Origin: DATMBF01 sp035559595
GTDB taxonomy: Bacteria; Bacteroidota; Ignavibacteria; UBA10030
Assembly: GCA_035559595.1 (NCBI GenBank)
Contig: DATMBF010000012.1
Location: forward strand, 1-46,267
Direction: 5' to 3'
Length of the DNA stretch: 46,267 nt
Position 1 is the first letter of the stretch. The number at the start of each line of letters is the position of its first letter. The notes beneath the pieces are model-generated. The model made no database searches. It had not been told where the DNA came from and worked only from the letters and a program-made list of their open reading frames with translations. The position numbers and the translations under genes were made by a program. Of this stretch, positions 23,932 to 33,783 are shown piece by piece.

Positions 23932-26900
23932 CTACACGGTTGCAGGCTCGTGGAAGCGGACGGACACCAGTTTCGAGACTCCTTCTTCCTCCATCGTCAC
24001 GCCGTAAAGGGCGCTTGCCGCCTCCATCGTTCGCTTGTTGTGCGTGACGACAATGAACTGTGTGTTGTCGGCGAAGCGCTTCAGGATTCGTGTGAAGCGA
24101 TCGATATTCGAATCGTCAAGGGGCGCGTCGACCTCATCCAGAATGCAGAATGGACTGGGCTTCACGAGATAGATCGCAAACAGCAACGCAATGGCGGTCA
24201 GGGTTTTCTCGCCACCGGAAAGCAGGTCGATCGACGTCGGCCGTTTGCCACGCGGTTTGGCGGTGATCTCGATGCGCGCTTCGAGGGGATCGACCCCCTC
24301 CTCAAGCGTCAGATCGCACTCGTCTCCTTCATCAAATAATCCCTTAAATGTCGCAATGAAATTCTGTCGGATCTTCTCAAAGGTCTCGAGGAACTTCCGC
24401 TGCGCTGTGGTATTGATCTCTTCGATGAGGTCGAGGAGGTTCTTTTCCGCCTGAATCAGATCATCCCGTTGCATCACAACGTTGTCAAGTCGTTCCTTCT
24501 CGCTCTTGTATTCGTCGAATGCGGCAAAGTTCACCGGTCCCATGGCACGGAGCTTCTCTTTGATCTGGCGTGCCTCTTCCCGCTTCGCATTCAAATCAAA
24601 TTCAACGTCTTCCGATGGCTTTCGTATTTCAAGATCAATCTGGAATTCCTCTGTTGCCCTCGCCTTCAGTGCCTCGGCTTTCATCGTCAACTCTTGAATC
24701 TTGATCTCGAGGTCGTGGGCCGCCTTGAGCGTTCCGTCATGCCGCAAACGCTCATCTTTCAGCTTGAGCTCAATCGTGTGCACCTGACTCCGTTTGGCGG
24801 AGAATTCCTGATCGACAATCTGTTTTCGCTCGCGGATCGCATCATACTCCATCCTCGCCGCTGCTACGGCAGACTCCGACTCCTTCATTTCCTCGGTAAT
24901 GGTCTCGATTTCCTTTCTTGCCGCCGCGATATCCGCCGTCCGCTGGTCAAACGAATTGGAGAGTGATTCGATCGTCGACGTTGCATGTTCGATCTCTTGC
25001 TGGAACGATCGTTCCTCAGATCGCAGCGTAAGAACCTGAACATTCGCTTCATTGGCAATGCGAGAGCGCTCATTCCATTCTTCTTCCATCCTCTTCACAT
25101 CGGCCGTTGCTGTCTGCACAGCAGCCTCCATCTCGGCTTTTCGAGACTCGAGGTTCTGAAGCGCCGGCGCGTTTTCTGACAGCTCTCTCTTTAGCGATTC
25201 AATCTCCTGACGCAACCGCTCGGACTCGGACTTGTTGCGCTCGATGGTCTCCTGCGCACGCTTCTTCTCGAACTCGACGGTCGCTATGCGAACTTCCACG
25301 GAGGTTGTCTGCTGCTCAATCCCTTTCGCCTCCTCCATCAACTTCTTCACATCAATCGCATTGAGTTCTGCGGTATGTTCTGCAATGCGCTGCCGAACGT
25401 TCCTCAGTTCGGCGTCGAGCGTCACCACTTCGCGGGCGAGTTCTTCAAGCTGAGATCGCTTGCCGATATGACCACCCTCATCCTGGCGACGGCTCCCCCC
25501 TCGCAAAAGTCCCCGGCCTGTGATCACCTCTCCATCGAGAGTGACGCAGCGAAGCGACGAATCCATCGAAAGAAGTGAGCGCGCAACATCGAGGTTCTCA
25601 ACAACAAGACATCCATCGAGGAGAAAGTCGAGTATCGGCCGGAATCGTGGTTCGATAGAGATCAGCGAGCTTCCCCAGCCAACAACGCCTGGGTTCGAAA
25701 GAGCCGGACGACGATCCGACCGGGGTTGCACGCGATCGAGGCAGATGAATGTCGCTTTGCCCTTCTCATTCTTCCGGAGGGCATCAATTGCCGCGTATGC
25801 ATGATCGACGCTCTGAACAATAACATAGCCTGTCGCCTCACCTAATGCTGCTTCGAGCGCAACCCGGTGCTCCGGTCGCACTTGCACAACCTCGCCGACG
25901 GTTCCTTCGACCTTGTCTTTCCATTCACTGCTGGTCATTAAGTACCGCGCACCTTCCGAGTACCCATCGAAGCTCTCCACAAGCCCTTTCAAAAAGTCTG
26001 CCTTTGCCTTCTTTCCCTCAAGCTCGGTTCGGAGCTCAAGTTCCTTCGTGCGCAGGCTCTCGATCTCGCCTTGCAGCTTCAGTTTGACATTCTCGACCTG
26101 GTGGACGCGCACCTCGGCTTCTGCAAACTGACGTCGAAGCTCACGATCGTCGGCGGTGAGATTGGCAACGAGTTCTTCGTTTTGCTTGATTTCGCGCCCG
26201 TAGGTGAGGTTTTCTTCAGCGATATACTCAATCCGACCATGAATATTCTCGATGCGCGCCTTGATCTGGTTCTCGCGATTCTTCAGCTCAGCGATTTCAT
26301 GCAGCAGGCTGATGACCCCGTCCTGCTTCTCTTTCAGATGGTGCTTCCGTGCATCGAGCTGCCGGCTGAGTGCATCGAGTTCCTCTTTTTTAGCCAGATA
26401 CACCTGCTCGGCACGTTCGATCATCTCTCTCACACGCTCGAGTTTCGAGAGGAGCTCTTCCTGTTTTCGTTCAAGCCTGTCCCGCTGTTCGCGCAACTCG
26501 ATCTTCTCCCGCTCAAACCGCTCGATGTTGCTGGCGAGGGACTTCTTCCTTTCCATTGCCGTCGCAATGGCCTGCTCAAGGCCGTGGATGATTGTCTGCT
26601 GGTTCGAAAGATCGTTCTGGGCAGCAGCACTTTTGTCCTCGAGTTCTCTCAGCTCGGTCCGCAGCACATCGAGAAGAGCTTCTTCCTGAGCAAGCTCCAC
26701 ATCAATGCGATTTTTTTCCGTGACTGTAACGTCAAGCTGCTCGCGGAGCGGAACGATTTTCGAGACAACACTTGCATACTCCCGCACGAGAAGCTCGATC
26801 TCCATTTCCTGCAACTGTTTCGCGAACTCATTGTACCGTTGCGCTTTCTGGGCCTGTCGTTCCAATGAATTGACTGCCTTTTGAACTTCACGAACAATGT

Positions 26901-27477
26901 CGTTCACACGAGTGAGATCATGCTGCACTCCTTCGAGTTTCCGATAGGCTTCTTTTCGCCGGTGCTTATATTTCGTCACTCCAGCCGCCTCTTCAAACAA
27001 ACGCCGGCGTTCATCCGCTTTATCGCTGAGAATAGTTTCCACCATCTTCAACTCGATGACGGAATAGGCATCGGCACCCATTCCCGTGTCCATGAAGAGA
27101 TCGCGAATATCCTTGAGGCGACAGAGAGTCTTATTCAGGAAGTACTCGCTCTCGCCCGATCGATAGACGCGGCGTGTGATAACGACCTCGGCAAACTCTG
27201 TCGGGAGAATCTGTTTTGTGTTCTCGATGGTCAAGGAAACCTCGGCCATGCTGAGGGGTTTACGGGATTTCGTTCCGTTGAAGATCACATCTTCCATCTT
27301 GTCGCTGCGCAGCGTTGTCGGGCGTTGTTCACCAAGCGCCCATCGAATCGCATCAACGACATTCGTCTTTCCACATCCGTTCGGACCGACGATGGCGGTC
27401 AATCCTTTGTCAAATGTCAGACTGACTTTCTGAGCGAACGATTTGAAGCCAAATATTTCGAGCTTGGAGAGATACAT
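23932..27477 (-). CDS. smc: Chromosome partition protein SMC
   Basis: This is the condensin ATPase that organises and segregates the chromosome with ScpA and ScpB. The 1181-residue protein has the Walker A head GPNGCGKT at 31-38, a long coiled coil, and a hinge around 510-670 with Gly-rich segments. A second coiled coil follows, then the ABC signature LLSGGEK near 1085-1091 and Walker B FCILDEVDAPLDD near 1110. This is the complete family layout with no break. Its ATG overlaps by one base the TAA of the GH2-like membrane protein upstream (TAATG), so its translation may depend on that gene. No scpA or scpB is in the window. Confidence 0.97.
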   Translation of the reverse strand: MYLSKLEIFGFKSFAQKVSLTFDKGLTAIVGPNGCGKTNVVDAIRWALGEQRPTTLRSDKMEDVIFNGTKSRKPLSMAEVSLTIENTKQILPTEFAEVVITRRVYRSGESEYFLNKTLCRLKDIRDLFMDTGMGADAYSVIELKMVETILSDKADERRRLFEEAAGVTKYKHRRKEAYRKLEGVQHDLTRVNDIVREVQKAVNSLERQAQKAQRYNEFAKQLQEMEIELLVREYASVVSKIVPLREQLDVTVTEKNRIDVELAQEEALLDVLRTELRELEDKSAAAQNDLSNQQTIIHGLEQAIATAMERKKSLASNIERFEREKIELREQRDRLERKQEELLSKLERVREMIERAEQVYLAKKEELDALSRQLDARKHHLKEKQDGVISLLHEIAELKNRENQIKARIENIHGRIEYIAEENLTYGREIKQNEELVANLTADDRELRRQFAEAEVRVHQVENVKLKLQGEIESLRTKELELRTELEGKKAKADFLKGLVESFDGYSEGARYLMTSSEWKDKVEGTVGEVVQVRPEHRVALEAALGEATGYVIVQSVDHAYAAIDALRKNEKGKATFICLDRVQPRSDRRPALSNPGVVGWGSSLISIEPRFRPILDFLLDGCLVVENLDVARSLLSMDSSLRCVTLDGEVITGRGLLRGGSRRQDEGGHIGKRSQLEELAREVVTLDAELRNVRQRIAEHTAELNAIDVKKLMEEAKGIEQQTTSVEVRIATVEFEKKRAQETIERNKSESERLRQEIESLKRELSENAPALQNLESRKAEMEAAVQTATADVKRMEEEWNERSRIANEANVQVLTLRSEERSFQQEIEHATSTIESLSNSFDQRTADIAAARKEIETITEEMKESESAVAAARMEYDAIRERKQIVDQEFSAKRSQVHTIELKLKDERLRHDGTLKAAHDLEIKIQELTMKAEALKARATEEFQIDLEIRKPSEDVEFDLNAKREEARQIKEKLRAMGPVNFAAFDEYKSEKERLDNVVMQRDDLIQAEKNLLDLIEEINTTAQRKFLETFEKIRQNFIATFKGLFDEGDECDLTLEEGVDPLEARIEITAKPRGKRPTSIDLLSGGEKTLTAIALLFAIYLVKPSPFCILDEVDAPLDDSNIDRFTRILKRFADNTQFIVVTHNKRTMEAASALYGVTMEEEGVSKLVSVRFHEPATV

Positions 27478-30098
27478 TATCCAGTTGCCCGCAGGATATT
27501 CAAGATGAATTCGACGTATGCGAGCACGGCATATTCGGAATCGTAGTAAAGGAATATCCCGGCGAGTATTGCTGCGGAGACCAAAACACCGCCGACGTAT
27601 GTTCGCGTTGCACTGATATCGTAAATGACCGAGATACCGCGGAACAAACGAAGCGCAACCCAGACACCAAACAGGGCCAGAAGAATGAAGGATGGAATGA
27701 CATAAATCGGATTCTCAAGAATCTTGAACAAACTCATCCCAAACGGACTCAAGAAGAGGAACGGCGATGCCCCCCACACGGTGACGGAAAACGCATGGAA
27801 CCAGAAGATCCTTGTCTTGACAAAAACCGAAAACGCTTTGACAAGAACGGAGACGACAAGATACAGTCCGAAGAACACGCCGGTCAATGCCACAATTCCC
27901 CCTACGGGATGCCACGTGATCTTGATGAGCTGTTCTTTGACCAGATCGGAAACCACGAATTGCGTGAGGAGCAGATCGGCGAACTGACTGTGTCGATAGT
28001 GGTAGAGCAAACTCGAGAGAACTACTGCGAGCGTCATCGAAATGCCGACAGCGAGCAGAACGGTGTGCGACACCGCAACCGCGCGAAGATCGCGGAGGTC
28101 AGCAAAGAAATTGTATGGCCGCAGCAACGATCGCTTCAACGCCTCACGAAATCTTCTGTTGTAGTTGTATTGGTATGCAACGACGAAGATGATGATGAAT
28201 CCCGACACAACATGCGCCACGGGCAGCGATGGACGATAGCTCCCCACCGGTAACGCTGCAACTTTCTGATCGGCAAAGAGATTCTTGACGACTTCAAACG
28301 CGAGACGCTTCTCGCGAGCGCGACTCACAAGACCCAACGGATGAATGTACGGCTCACCGGTGTTGACCGTCAGAATCGGACGGTCTCCTCGCCAATCCGC
28401 AAATGCATTGATGAAGCTCCCTGCAGCGCCTGCCTGCTTCAGAGCATCATAATGCTGAAGGAAGAATCGCCCCTGTGCCTCTTGCGACATCGGATCGCTG
28501 TAGCCGCTGCGATTGTGATGTTCGACGGGCTTGCCGTACTGCAGAACCACGAGCGGTTTGCGAGGATTCCGTTTCTTCCAATCGGCCAGTTGAAGCTTGA
28601 ATGCTTTGAGATCCTCAGCATCCGGAATGAGCGCAACAACATCGGCCAGATCGCCGCACTGTTCGAGTTCGATCATTCGCGAGCCGTAGTAGATCGGCCT
28701 CTCATCGAATAACCGCATTGAACCTGCGAGGCGCTGCACATAGGAACATGCCCGCAAATCGGAAGAATCAAACTGACTGCCGATGCCCCAGGCGATAATC
28801 GAGGGGTGATGCCGATCGCGCTCAACCATCTCACGCGCCAACCCATCGGCCAATGTCTGAAATGTCTCCGACGCAATGACGTGAGCCGGAACATTCCATA
28901 CCGGAATCTCCACAAACGCCAGAAGACCATAGCGACTGCAGAGATTCAGCATGTAGGGGTGTGGAGGATGAAAAGCAAATCGGATCGCATTTGCGCCGAG
29001 AGTCTTGATCAGCACAACATCCCGTTCCATTTCCGCGTACGAAAGAGAAGCGCCATTCTCTGGAGAGTCTTCGTGCCAGACAACCCCCTTCAGGGTTACT
29101 GGCTTCCTGTTGAGCAGGATTCGATCGGATGATAGCTCAAGCGTTCGAAACCCAACAAGCTGCTGAACCACGTCAATCGGCGTCCTCGTTCTGCCTTCGA
29201 TCCGAACGATGCTCGCCTTAAGCCGGTATAATTCGGGAGTTTCGGGACTCCAGAGTTTCGGATTGTTTACGGTGAGAATCGACCTGACTTCGATGTCTTG
29301 ATTCTCTTTCAGCGTAACTGGTTGAGGTGGAGAGGAACCGATGAGCGCGTCGCTGAGAAAATCCAGAAGCTCGAATTCCAGCCCATAGGTCGGCGATTTC
29401 CCCATTCGGTCGACAGTGTCGATCACCACGCCTGCACCTGTGGAAATGACCACGGAAAGATTGATCGAACCTTGCCTCGGTTCCGCCTGGAGTGTCGTTT
29501 GGACCCCCAGCTTACTGATGTGAATAGTGGGTGTAACCAGAATGTACATTTCCCTCACGATCCCGCCGTAGTTGCGCCATCCCCAGATCTGCTTCCGTAC
29601 GGGAATCGTCGAGGAAGAAGTCAAGGCGTTGTTGACGACAACTTTGATGATGTTTTCAGCCCCAAACTGAAGCGTATTCTCTGGAATCTCCAACTGGAAG
29701 GAGGTATAACCGCCTGTGTGTCTTCCAACAAAGACATCATTAATAAAAATCTCCGCCTCATGATTGATTCCCAATGCAACGATTTTGAAGCGCGAGCCAT
29801 CCAGAACCGACCTTTCAACGCTGAACTTCCGCTGAAAGATGATGCTGCCTTCGTAGTCAAAGGACGCCGGAATATTGACGTCAAACCATTGCTCGCCGTC
29901 AAGAGAATAACTCCATGGTCCGTTGAGATCGATCTTCTGTCGCAACGGTGAAGTGAGATGGAGGGGATCCTCGCCGGATTTGTTTCCGGACGGACCGAGT
30001 TCGAAAACCTTAAGTTGAAATCCGTAGAGCGGGGTGAGGAACAGGTAACAGAGAAAAAGGAAGCGAAGGACGGGGATGGGTTTGGGTTGTTGTGTCAA
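27477..30098 (-). CDS. Membrane-bound GH2-like protein lacking both catalytic glutamates, six-helix C-terminal tail
   Basis: This 873-residue protein has a signal peptide (about 1-27) and the three GH2 parts: sugar-binding, immunoglobulin-like and TIM-barrel domains, about 50-600. It aligns well with bacterial beta-glucuronidase. RDRHHPSIIAWGIGSQFD stands where the acid/base Asn-Glu should be, giving Ser441-Gln442. PLVVLQYGKP stands where the nucleophile Glu should be, giving Gln520. Both catalytic acids are thus Gln, so normal hydrolysis is not expected. After about residue 625 come six hydrophobic helices (near 627-643, 673-697, 732-752, 763-785, 798-818 and 835-852), a tail not usual for GH2. 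The barrel would face the periplasm, suggesting carbohydrate binding or sensing. The start is TTG, forced by an upstream stop. It overlaps smc by one base. Confidence 0.85.
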   Translation of the reverse strand: MTQQPKPIPVLRFLFLCYLFLTPLYGFQLKVFELGPSGNKSGEDPLHLTSPLRQKIDLNGPWSYSLDGEQWFDVNIPASFDYEGSIIFQRKFSVERSVLDGSRFKIVALGINHEAEIFINDVFVGRHTGGYTSFQLEIPENTLQFGAENIIKVVVNNALTSSSTIPVRKQIWGWRNYGGIVREMYILVTPTIHISKLGVQTTLQAEPRQGSINLSVVISTGAGVVIDTVDRMGKSPTYGLEFELLDFLSDALIGSSPPQPVTLKENQDIEVRSILTVNNPKLWSPETPELYRLKASIVRIEGRTRTPIDVVQQLVGFRTLELSSDRILLNRKPVTLKGVVWHEDSPENGASLSYAEMERDVVLIKTLGANAIRFAFHPPHPYMLNLCSRYGLLAFVEIPVWNVPAHVIASETFQTLADGLAREMVERDRHHPSIIAWGIGSQFDSSDLRACSYVQRLAGSMRLFDERPIYYGSRMIELEQCGDLADVVALIPDAEDLKAFKLQLADWKKRNPRKPLVVLQYGKPVEHHNRSGYSDPMSQEAQGRFFLQHYDALKQAGAAGSFINAFADWRGDRPILTVNTGEPYIHPLGLVSRAREKRLAFEVVKNLFADQKVAALPVGSYRPSLPVAHVVSGFIIIFVVAYQYNYNRRFREALKRSLLRPYNFFADLRDLRAVAVSHTVLLAVGISMTLAVVLSSLLYHYRHSQFADLLLTQFVVSDLVKEQLIKITWHPVGGIVALTGVFFGLYLVVSVLVKAFSVFVKTRIFWFHAFSVTVWGASPFLFLSPFGMSLFKILENPIYVIPSFILLALFGVWVALRLFRGISVIYDISATRTYVGGVLVSAAILAGIFLYYDSEYAVLAYVEFILNILRATG

Positions 30099-30159
30099 TT
30101 CTTAGAAAGGACCAGTTTGAGAAATCGGGATTACGGTCCCGACTTTTGGGGACGAGGGA

Positions 30160-30188
30160 AATATAACACGAAAAGTGAGCGAAAGCAA
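30160..30188 (-). promoter_or_regulatory. Candidate promoter for the GH2-like/smc series
   Basis: On the minus strand, TTGCTT (30188-30183), 17 bases, then TATATT (30165-30160): the -10 box is good and the -35 box partial. It would give a leader of about 55 bases. A small GC stem (CGGGA/TCCCG, 30126-30141) lies before the TTG start. It sits in the 207-base gap after tpiA, the widest break for over 10 kb upstream of smc. Confidence 0.4.
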
Positions 30189-30305
30189 TGGAAAAAATGG
30201 AGGGATATCCCCGTAACTACAAGGAAATCAAATTGTTGCTTGAATCTCTTAAAGCAGGGTTGGAGTTAACACTGTCAGAAGCAGATATTGCCAAGCATAC
30301 AAGAA

Positions 30306-31070
30306 TCAAGACATTCTGGCAGATTGAACAATTTGAGCGAACGAATCGGCTTTAAGGCTGGCACCGCCGACAAGTGCTCCGTCGATGTTCGGTTGCCGGA
30401 GCAGCGACTCTGCGTTGTCGGGTTTGACGCTGCCGCCATACTGGATGACGACGCGCTCGGCAATTGCCCAGCTGTGGAGTTGACCGATGATCTTTCGGAT
30501 GAGCTTGTGAACTTCCTCGGCCTGTTCAGGAGTGGCATGTTTCCCGGTGCCGATAGCCCACACCGGCTCATAGGCAATGATGCATCGTGTTACGTCGTTC
30601 GAAGCAATATCGTTGAGAACGGCTTTCACTTGAACGGAGACAATCTGGTCGGTAATCCCCTTTTCACGTTCATCAAGCGTTTCTCCAACGCAGATGATCG
30701 GAGTCAGTCCCTCATCCAGCGCCTTTCGTGCTTTCTTGTTGATAATGTCGTTGGTCTCTCCGAAATACTGCCGGCGTTCGGAGTGACCGAGAATCACGTG
30801 CGAGCATCCCACAGATTTCAGCATCTTTGCTGATACCTCTCCGGTATATGCACCTTCCGATTCGAAGTACATGTTCTGCGCACCAAGGCGAATCGGAGTA
30901 CCTTGAACAAGGGCCTGCACTGTGGCAAGCGACGTGAAGGGGGGACAGAGAACAACTTCTATACCGTGAGGAATCGAAGAAAGTTTGGCTTTTAGACCGT
31001 TGACCAGATCGATGCTTTCCTGCACATCGTTGTACATCTTCCAGTTACCGGCGATGATTTTGGGGCGCAA
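30306..31070 (-). CDS. tpiA: Triose-phosphate isomerase
   Basis: This enzyme interconverts dihydroxyacetone phosphate and glyceraldehyde-3-phosphate. The 254-residue TIM barrel has all active-site residues: Asn9 and Lys11 in NWKM, His96 in GHSERR, and Glu168 in AYEPVWAIGTG. Phosphate-binding GGSV and GGASLK loops lie at the C-terminus. The start codon is TTG at 31070 with GAGG upstream; no ATG is available before the conserved opening RPKIIAGNWKM. It is 50 bases after gatB. Confidence 0.97.
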   Translation of the reverse strand: MRPKIIAGNWKMYNDVQESIDLVNGLKAKLSSIPHGIEVVLCPPFTSLATVQALVQGTPIRLGAQNMYFESEGAYTGEVSAKMLKSVGCSHVILGHSERRQYFGETNDIINKKARKALDEGLTPIICVGETLDEREKGITDQIVSVQVKAVLNDIASNDVTRCIIAYEPVWAIGTGKHATPEQAEEVHKLIRKIIGQLHSWAIAERVVIQYGGSVKPDNAESLLRQPNIDGALVGGASLKADSFAQIVQSARMS

Positions 31071-31120
31071 GGGATGCCTCGGTGGTTAGTAGATGGTGGG
31101 TGAAATAACCGGTCGGCACG

Positions 31121-32590
31121 TCAGCCTTTCTTCATTGAGTCGAGCTTCCGCCTCAGGATGTCATTCACGATCTTCGGATTCGCTTTCCCCTTCATGGCCT
31201 TCATTGTCTCTCCGACGAAAAACCCGAACACCTGGTTCTTGCCATCGAGATACTTCTTCACTTGCTCGCTATTCTGCGACAAGATCTCATCAATGGCCTT
31301 TTCAATTGCTCCAGTGTCACTGATCTGCGCAAGTCCCTTCTTCTCTACAATCGTCTTCGGCGATTCTTTGTGCGTCAGCATTTCCTCGAATACTTCCTTG
31401 GCGATCTTGCCGCTGATTGTGCCATCGACGATCAGGTCAATCAGCTCCGAGAGATGATGAGGGCGAATCGGGAAATCCGACACCGCGATGTGCTGATCGT
31501 TCAGAACGCGCAACACATCGGTCATCGTCCAGTTGCTGGCGAGCTTGTAGGTCTCTTTGCTCTTTGAGCGGAGGTTGCCGACAACCTGCTCGTAGTAATC
31601 TGCAAGCTCCTTCTCGGAAGTCAGAATCTCGGCATCGTATTTTGGCAGCTGAAACTCGCGCATGTACCTCTCTCGCCGTTCCGTCGGGAATTCCGGCAAG
31701 GATTTCCTCACCTGTTCTATCCACTGTTGCGTTACGATGACCGGCAAAAGATCCGGCTCCGGAAAGTAGCGATAGTCGTGTGCCTCTTCTTTGGTCCGCA
31801 TCGGCACAACGATTCCTTGAGCTGAATCCCAAAGCATCGTCTGCTGAACGACCTTCTCTCCGTTTTCGATGGAGTCGATTTGCCTCTGGATTTCGAACTC
31901 CAGCGCCTTCTCAACGAAGCGGAAGGAGTTCATATTCTTCACTTCCGTCTTTGTGCCGAGTTTCGTTTCTCCCTTCGGCCGAACGGAAACGTTTGCATCG
32001 CATCGTAGACTTCCCTCTTCCATGTTTCCGTCGCAGATGCCAAGGTACGTTACGATCTGGCGAATCTTCTGCATGTAGAGTGACGCTTCACGTGGAGAGC
32101 GGAGATCCGGCTCGCTGACGATCTCGATCAAGGGAACACCGGCGCGATTGAGGTCAACAAGTGTGTCGATATCAAGGTCATGGATCGATTTCCCTGCATC
32201 CTCTTCCATATGAATCCTCGTAATGCCGACTTTCTTCTTCGTTTCATTTTCAAGTTCGATCTCCACCCATCCGCCGGTGCAAATCGGTTCCTCATACTGA
32301 GAGATCTGATATCCTTTCGGGAGATCGGGATAAAAATAATTCTTCCGGGCAAAGATTGACCGCGGCGCAATCGTCGAATGCGTTGCCAATCCCATGCGAA
32401 TCGTAAACTCGACCATCTGTTTGTTTAACACGGGAAGAACGCCGGGCATACCGAGACAGACGGGACAAACATTGGAATTCGGCTGATCGCCGAAGCGCGT
32501 GGAGCAACTGCAGAATGCTTTGGATTTCGTTTTAAGCTGTGCGTGGACTTCAAGTCCGATCACAGCCTCGTATCGGTCGTACGTGGACAT
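31121..32590 (-). CDS. gatB: Aspartyl/glutamyl-tRNA(Asn/Gln) amidotransferase subunit B
   Basis: This is the kinase/amidase-acceptor subunit of GatCAB, which phosphorylates misacylated Glu-tRNA(Gln) or Asp-tRNA(Asn) and amidates it. The 489-residue protein has the opening EAVIGLEVHAQLKTKSK, a four-cysteine zinc site (Cys27, 29, 42, 45), and the PDLPKGYQISQYE and VGITRIHMEEDAGKS blocks. The C-terminal helical tRNA-binding tail ends FVGETMKAMKGKANPKIVNDILRR. The ATG directly abuts the sucC stop codon, so they are co-transcribed. gatA and gatC are not in the window. Confidence 0.97.
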   Translation of the reverse strand: MSTYDRYEAVIGLEVHAQLKTKSKAFCSCSTRFGDQPNSNVCPVCLGMPGVLPVLNKQMVEFTIRMGLATHSTIAPRSIFARKNYFYPDLPKGYQISQYEEPICTGGWVEIELENETKKKVGITRIHMEEDAGKSIHDLDIDTLVDLNRAGVPLIEIVSEPDLRSPREASLYMQKIRQIVTYLGICDGNMEEGSLRCDANVSVRPKGETKLGTKTEVKNMNSFRFVEKALEFEIQRQIDSIENGEKVVQQTMLWDSAQGIVVPMRTKEEAHDYRYFPEPDLLPVIVTQQWIEQVRKSLPEFPTERRERYMREFQLPKYDAEILTSEKELADYYEQVVGNLRSKSKETYKLASNWTMTDVLRVLNDQHIAVSDFPIRPHHLSELIDLIVDGTISGKIAKEVFEEMLTHKESPKTIVEKKGLAQISDTGAIEKAIDEILSQNSEQVKKYLDGKNQVFGFFVGETMKAMKGKANPKIVNDILRRKLDSMKKG

Positions 32591-33754
32591 CTATGCTGCG
32601 ATCGCTTTCGTCACTTTTTCTGCCGCGTCTTTCAAATCTTTCGCAACGAGGAAACTCAAACCGGAGTTCTTCAGGATCTCCGCTGCCAGCTCGGCATTTG
32701 TTCCTGCGAGCCGGATGACAATGGGCACCTTGACGTGCACATTCTTCACCGCCTCAACGACACCGGTCGCTACACGGTCGCATCGGACGATACCGCCAAA
32801 GATATTAATGAGCACAGCCTTCACATGAGGATCTTTCAGAATAATCCGGAATCCGGCCTCCACGGTCTTCGCGCTCGCTCCTCCACCGACATCGAGAAAA
32901 TTGGCAGGCATTCCGCCGGCAAGCTTGATGATATCCATCGTCGCCATCGCAAGTCCCGCTCCGTTCACCATGCATCCCACGTTCCCATCGAGCTTGATAT
33001 AATTCAGATTTGAAGCTGAGGCCTCAACTTCGAGTGGATCCTCTTCGTCAAGATCTCGCAGAGCCGCATAACCGGGATGCCGATACAGTGCATTGTCGTC
33101 GAAGTTGATCTTCGCGTCAAGAGCAAGAACATCTCCCTCTTTCGTCAGAACAAGCGGATTGATTTCCGCCAACGATGCGTCAGAAGTTTCGTAGGCGTTG
33201 TAGAGCGCGAGGAGGAATTTCACGCCATTCTTGAACGCATCGCCGGTCAGGCCGAGTCCGAAACAGAGCTTCCGCGCCTGAAACTGTTGTAGCCCGACTC
33301 CCGGATGCACGTATTCCTTGAGAATCTTCTCCGGCGCCTCCTCCGCAACCTTTTCAATCTCAACTCCACCCTCCGTGGAAGCCATGACAACATTCTGAGA
33401 TCGCGACCGATCGAGCGTGATTCCGACGTACAGTTCTTTCTCGATGTTCATCCCCTCTTCGATCAACAAGCGTTTGACAATCCTCCCTTCGGGACCCGTC
33501 TGGTGAGTTACGAGGCGCATTCCGAGAATTTCCGACGCTCGTTGCCGAACCTCATCGATCGAACGAGCGAGCTTGACACCACCTCCCTTGCCCCGACCGC
33601 CTGCATGGATTTGCGCTTTCACCACCCAAACGCTCCCGCCGATTTCCTGCGCAGCCTTCACCGCCTCATCAACGCTGAACGCAACTTTCCCTTTTGGAAC
33701 CGCTACGCCGTACTGCTTGAGAATCTCTTTGCCTTGGTATTCATGGATTTTCAT
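32591..33754 (-). CDS. sucC: Succinate-CoA ligase beta subunit
   Basis: This is the ADP/GDP-binding subunit of the TCA-cycle enzyme that makes nucleoside triphosphate from succinyl-CoA. The 387-residue protein has an N-terminal ATP-grasp domain opening MKIHEYQGKEILKQYG and the glycine-rich loop AGGRGKGGGVK at 51-61. The C-terminal ligase domain has GNVGCMVNGAGLAMATMD and NIFGGIVRCD, which contact the CoA-ligase alpha subunit. sucD is not adjacent; the next gene in the transcription direction is gatB, which is less common. A hairpin lies between it and the upstream P5C dehydrogenase. Confidence 0.97.
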   Translation of the reverse strand: MKIHEYQGKEILKQYGVAVPKGKVAFSVDEAVKAAQEIGGSVWVVKAQIHAGGRGKGGGVKLARSIDEVRQRASEILGMRLVTHQTGPEGRIVKRLLIEEGMNIEKELYVGITLDRSRSQNVVMASTEGGVEIEKVAEEAPEKILKEYVHPGVGLQQFQARKLCFGLGLTGDAFKNGVKFLLALYNAYETSDASLAEINPLVLTKEGDVLALDAKINFDDNALYRHPGYAALRDLDEEDPLEVEASASNLNYIKLDGNVGCMVNGAGLAMATMDIIKLAGGMPANFLDVGGGASAKTVEAGFRIILKDPHVKAVLINIFGGIVRCDRVATGVVEAVKNVHVKVPIVIRLAGTNAELAAEILKNSGLSFLVAKDLKDAAEKVTKAIAA

Positions 33755-33783
33755 CAGAACACTCCAGTGGATTAGTCGTTGAA

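Noticed and set aside
30188..30355. Plus-strand open frame of 55 codons with protein-like helices
   Set aside because: It overlaps the candidate promoter of the GH2-like gene and the 3' end of tpiA on the other strand, has no ribosome binding site, and matches nothing I recognise.
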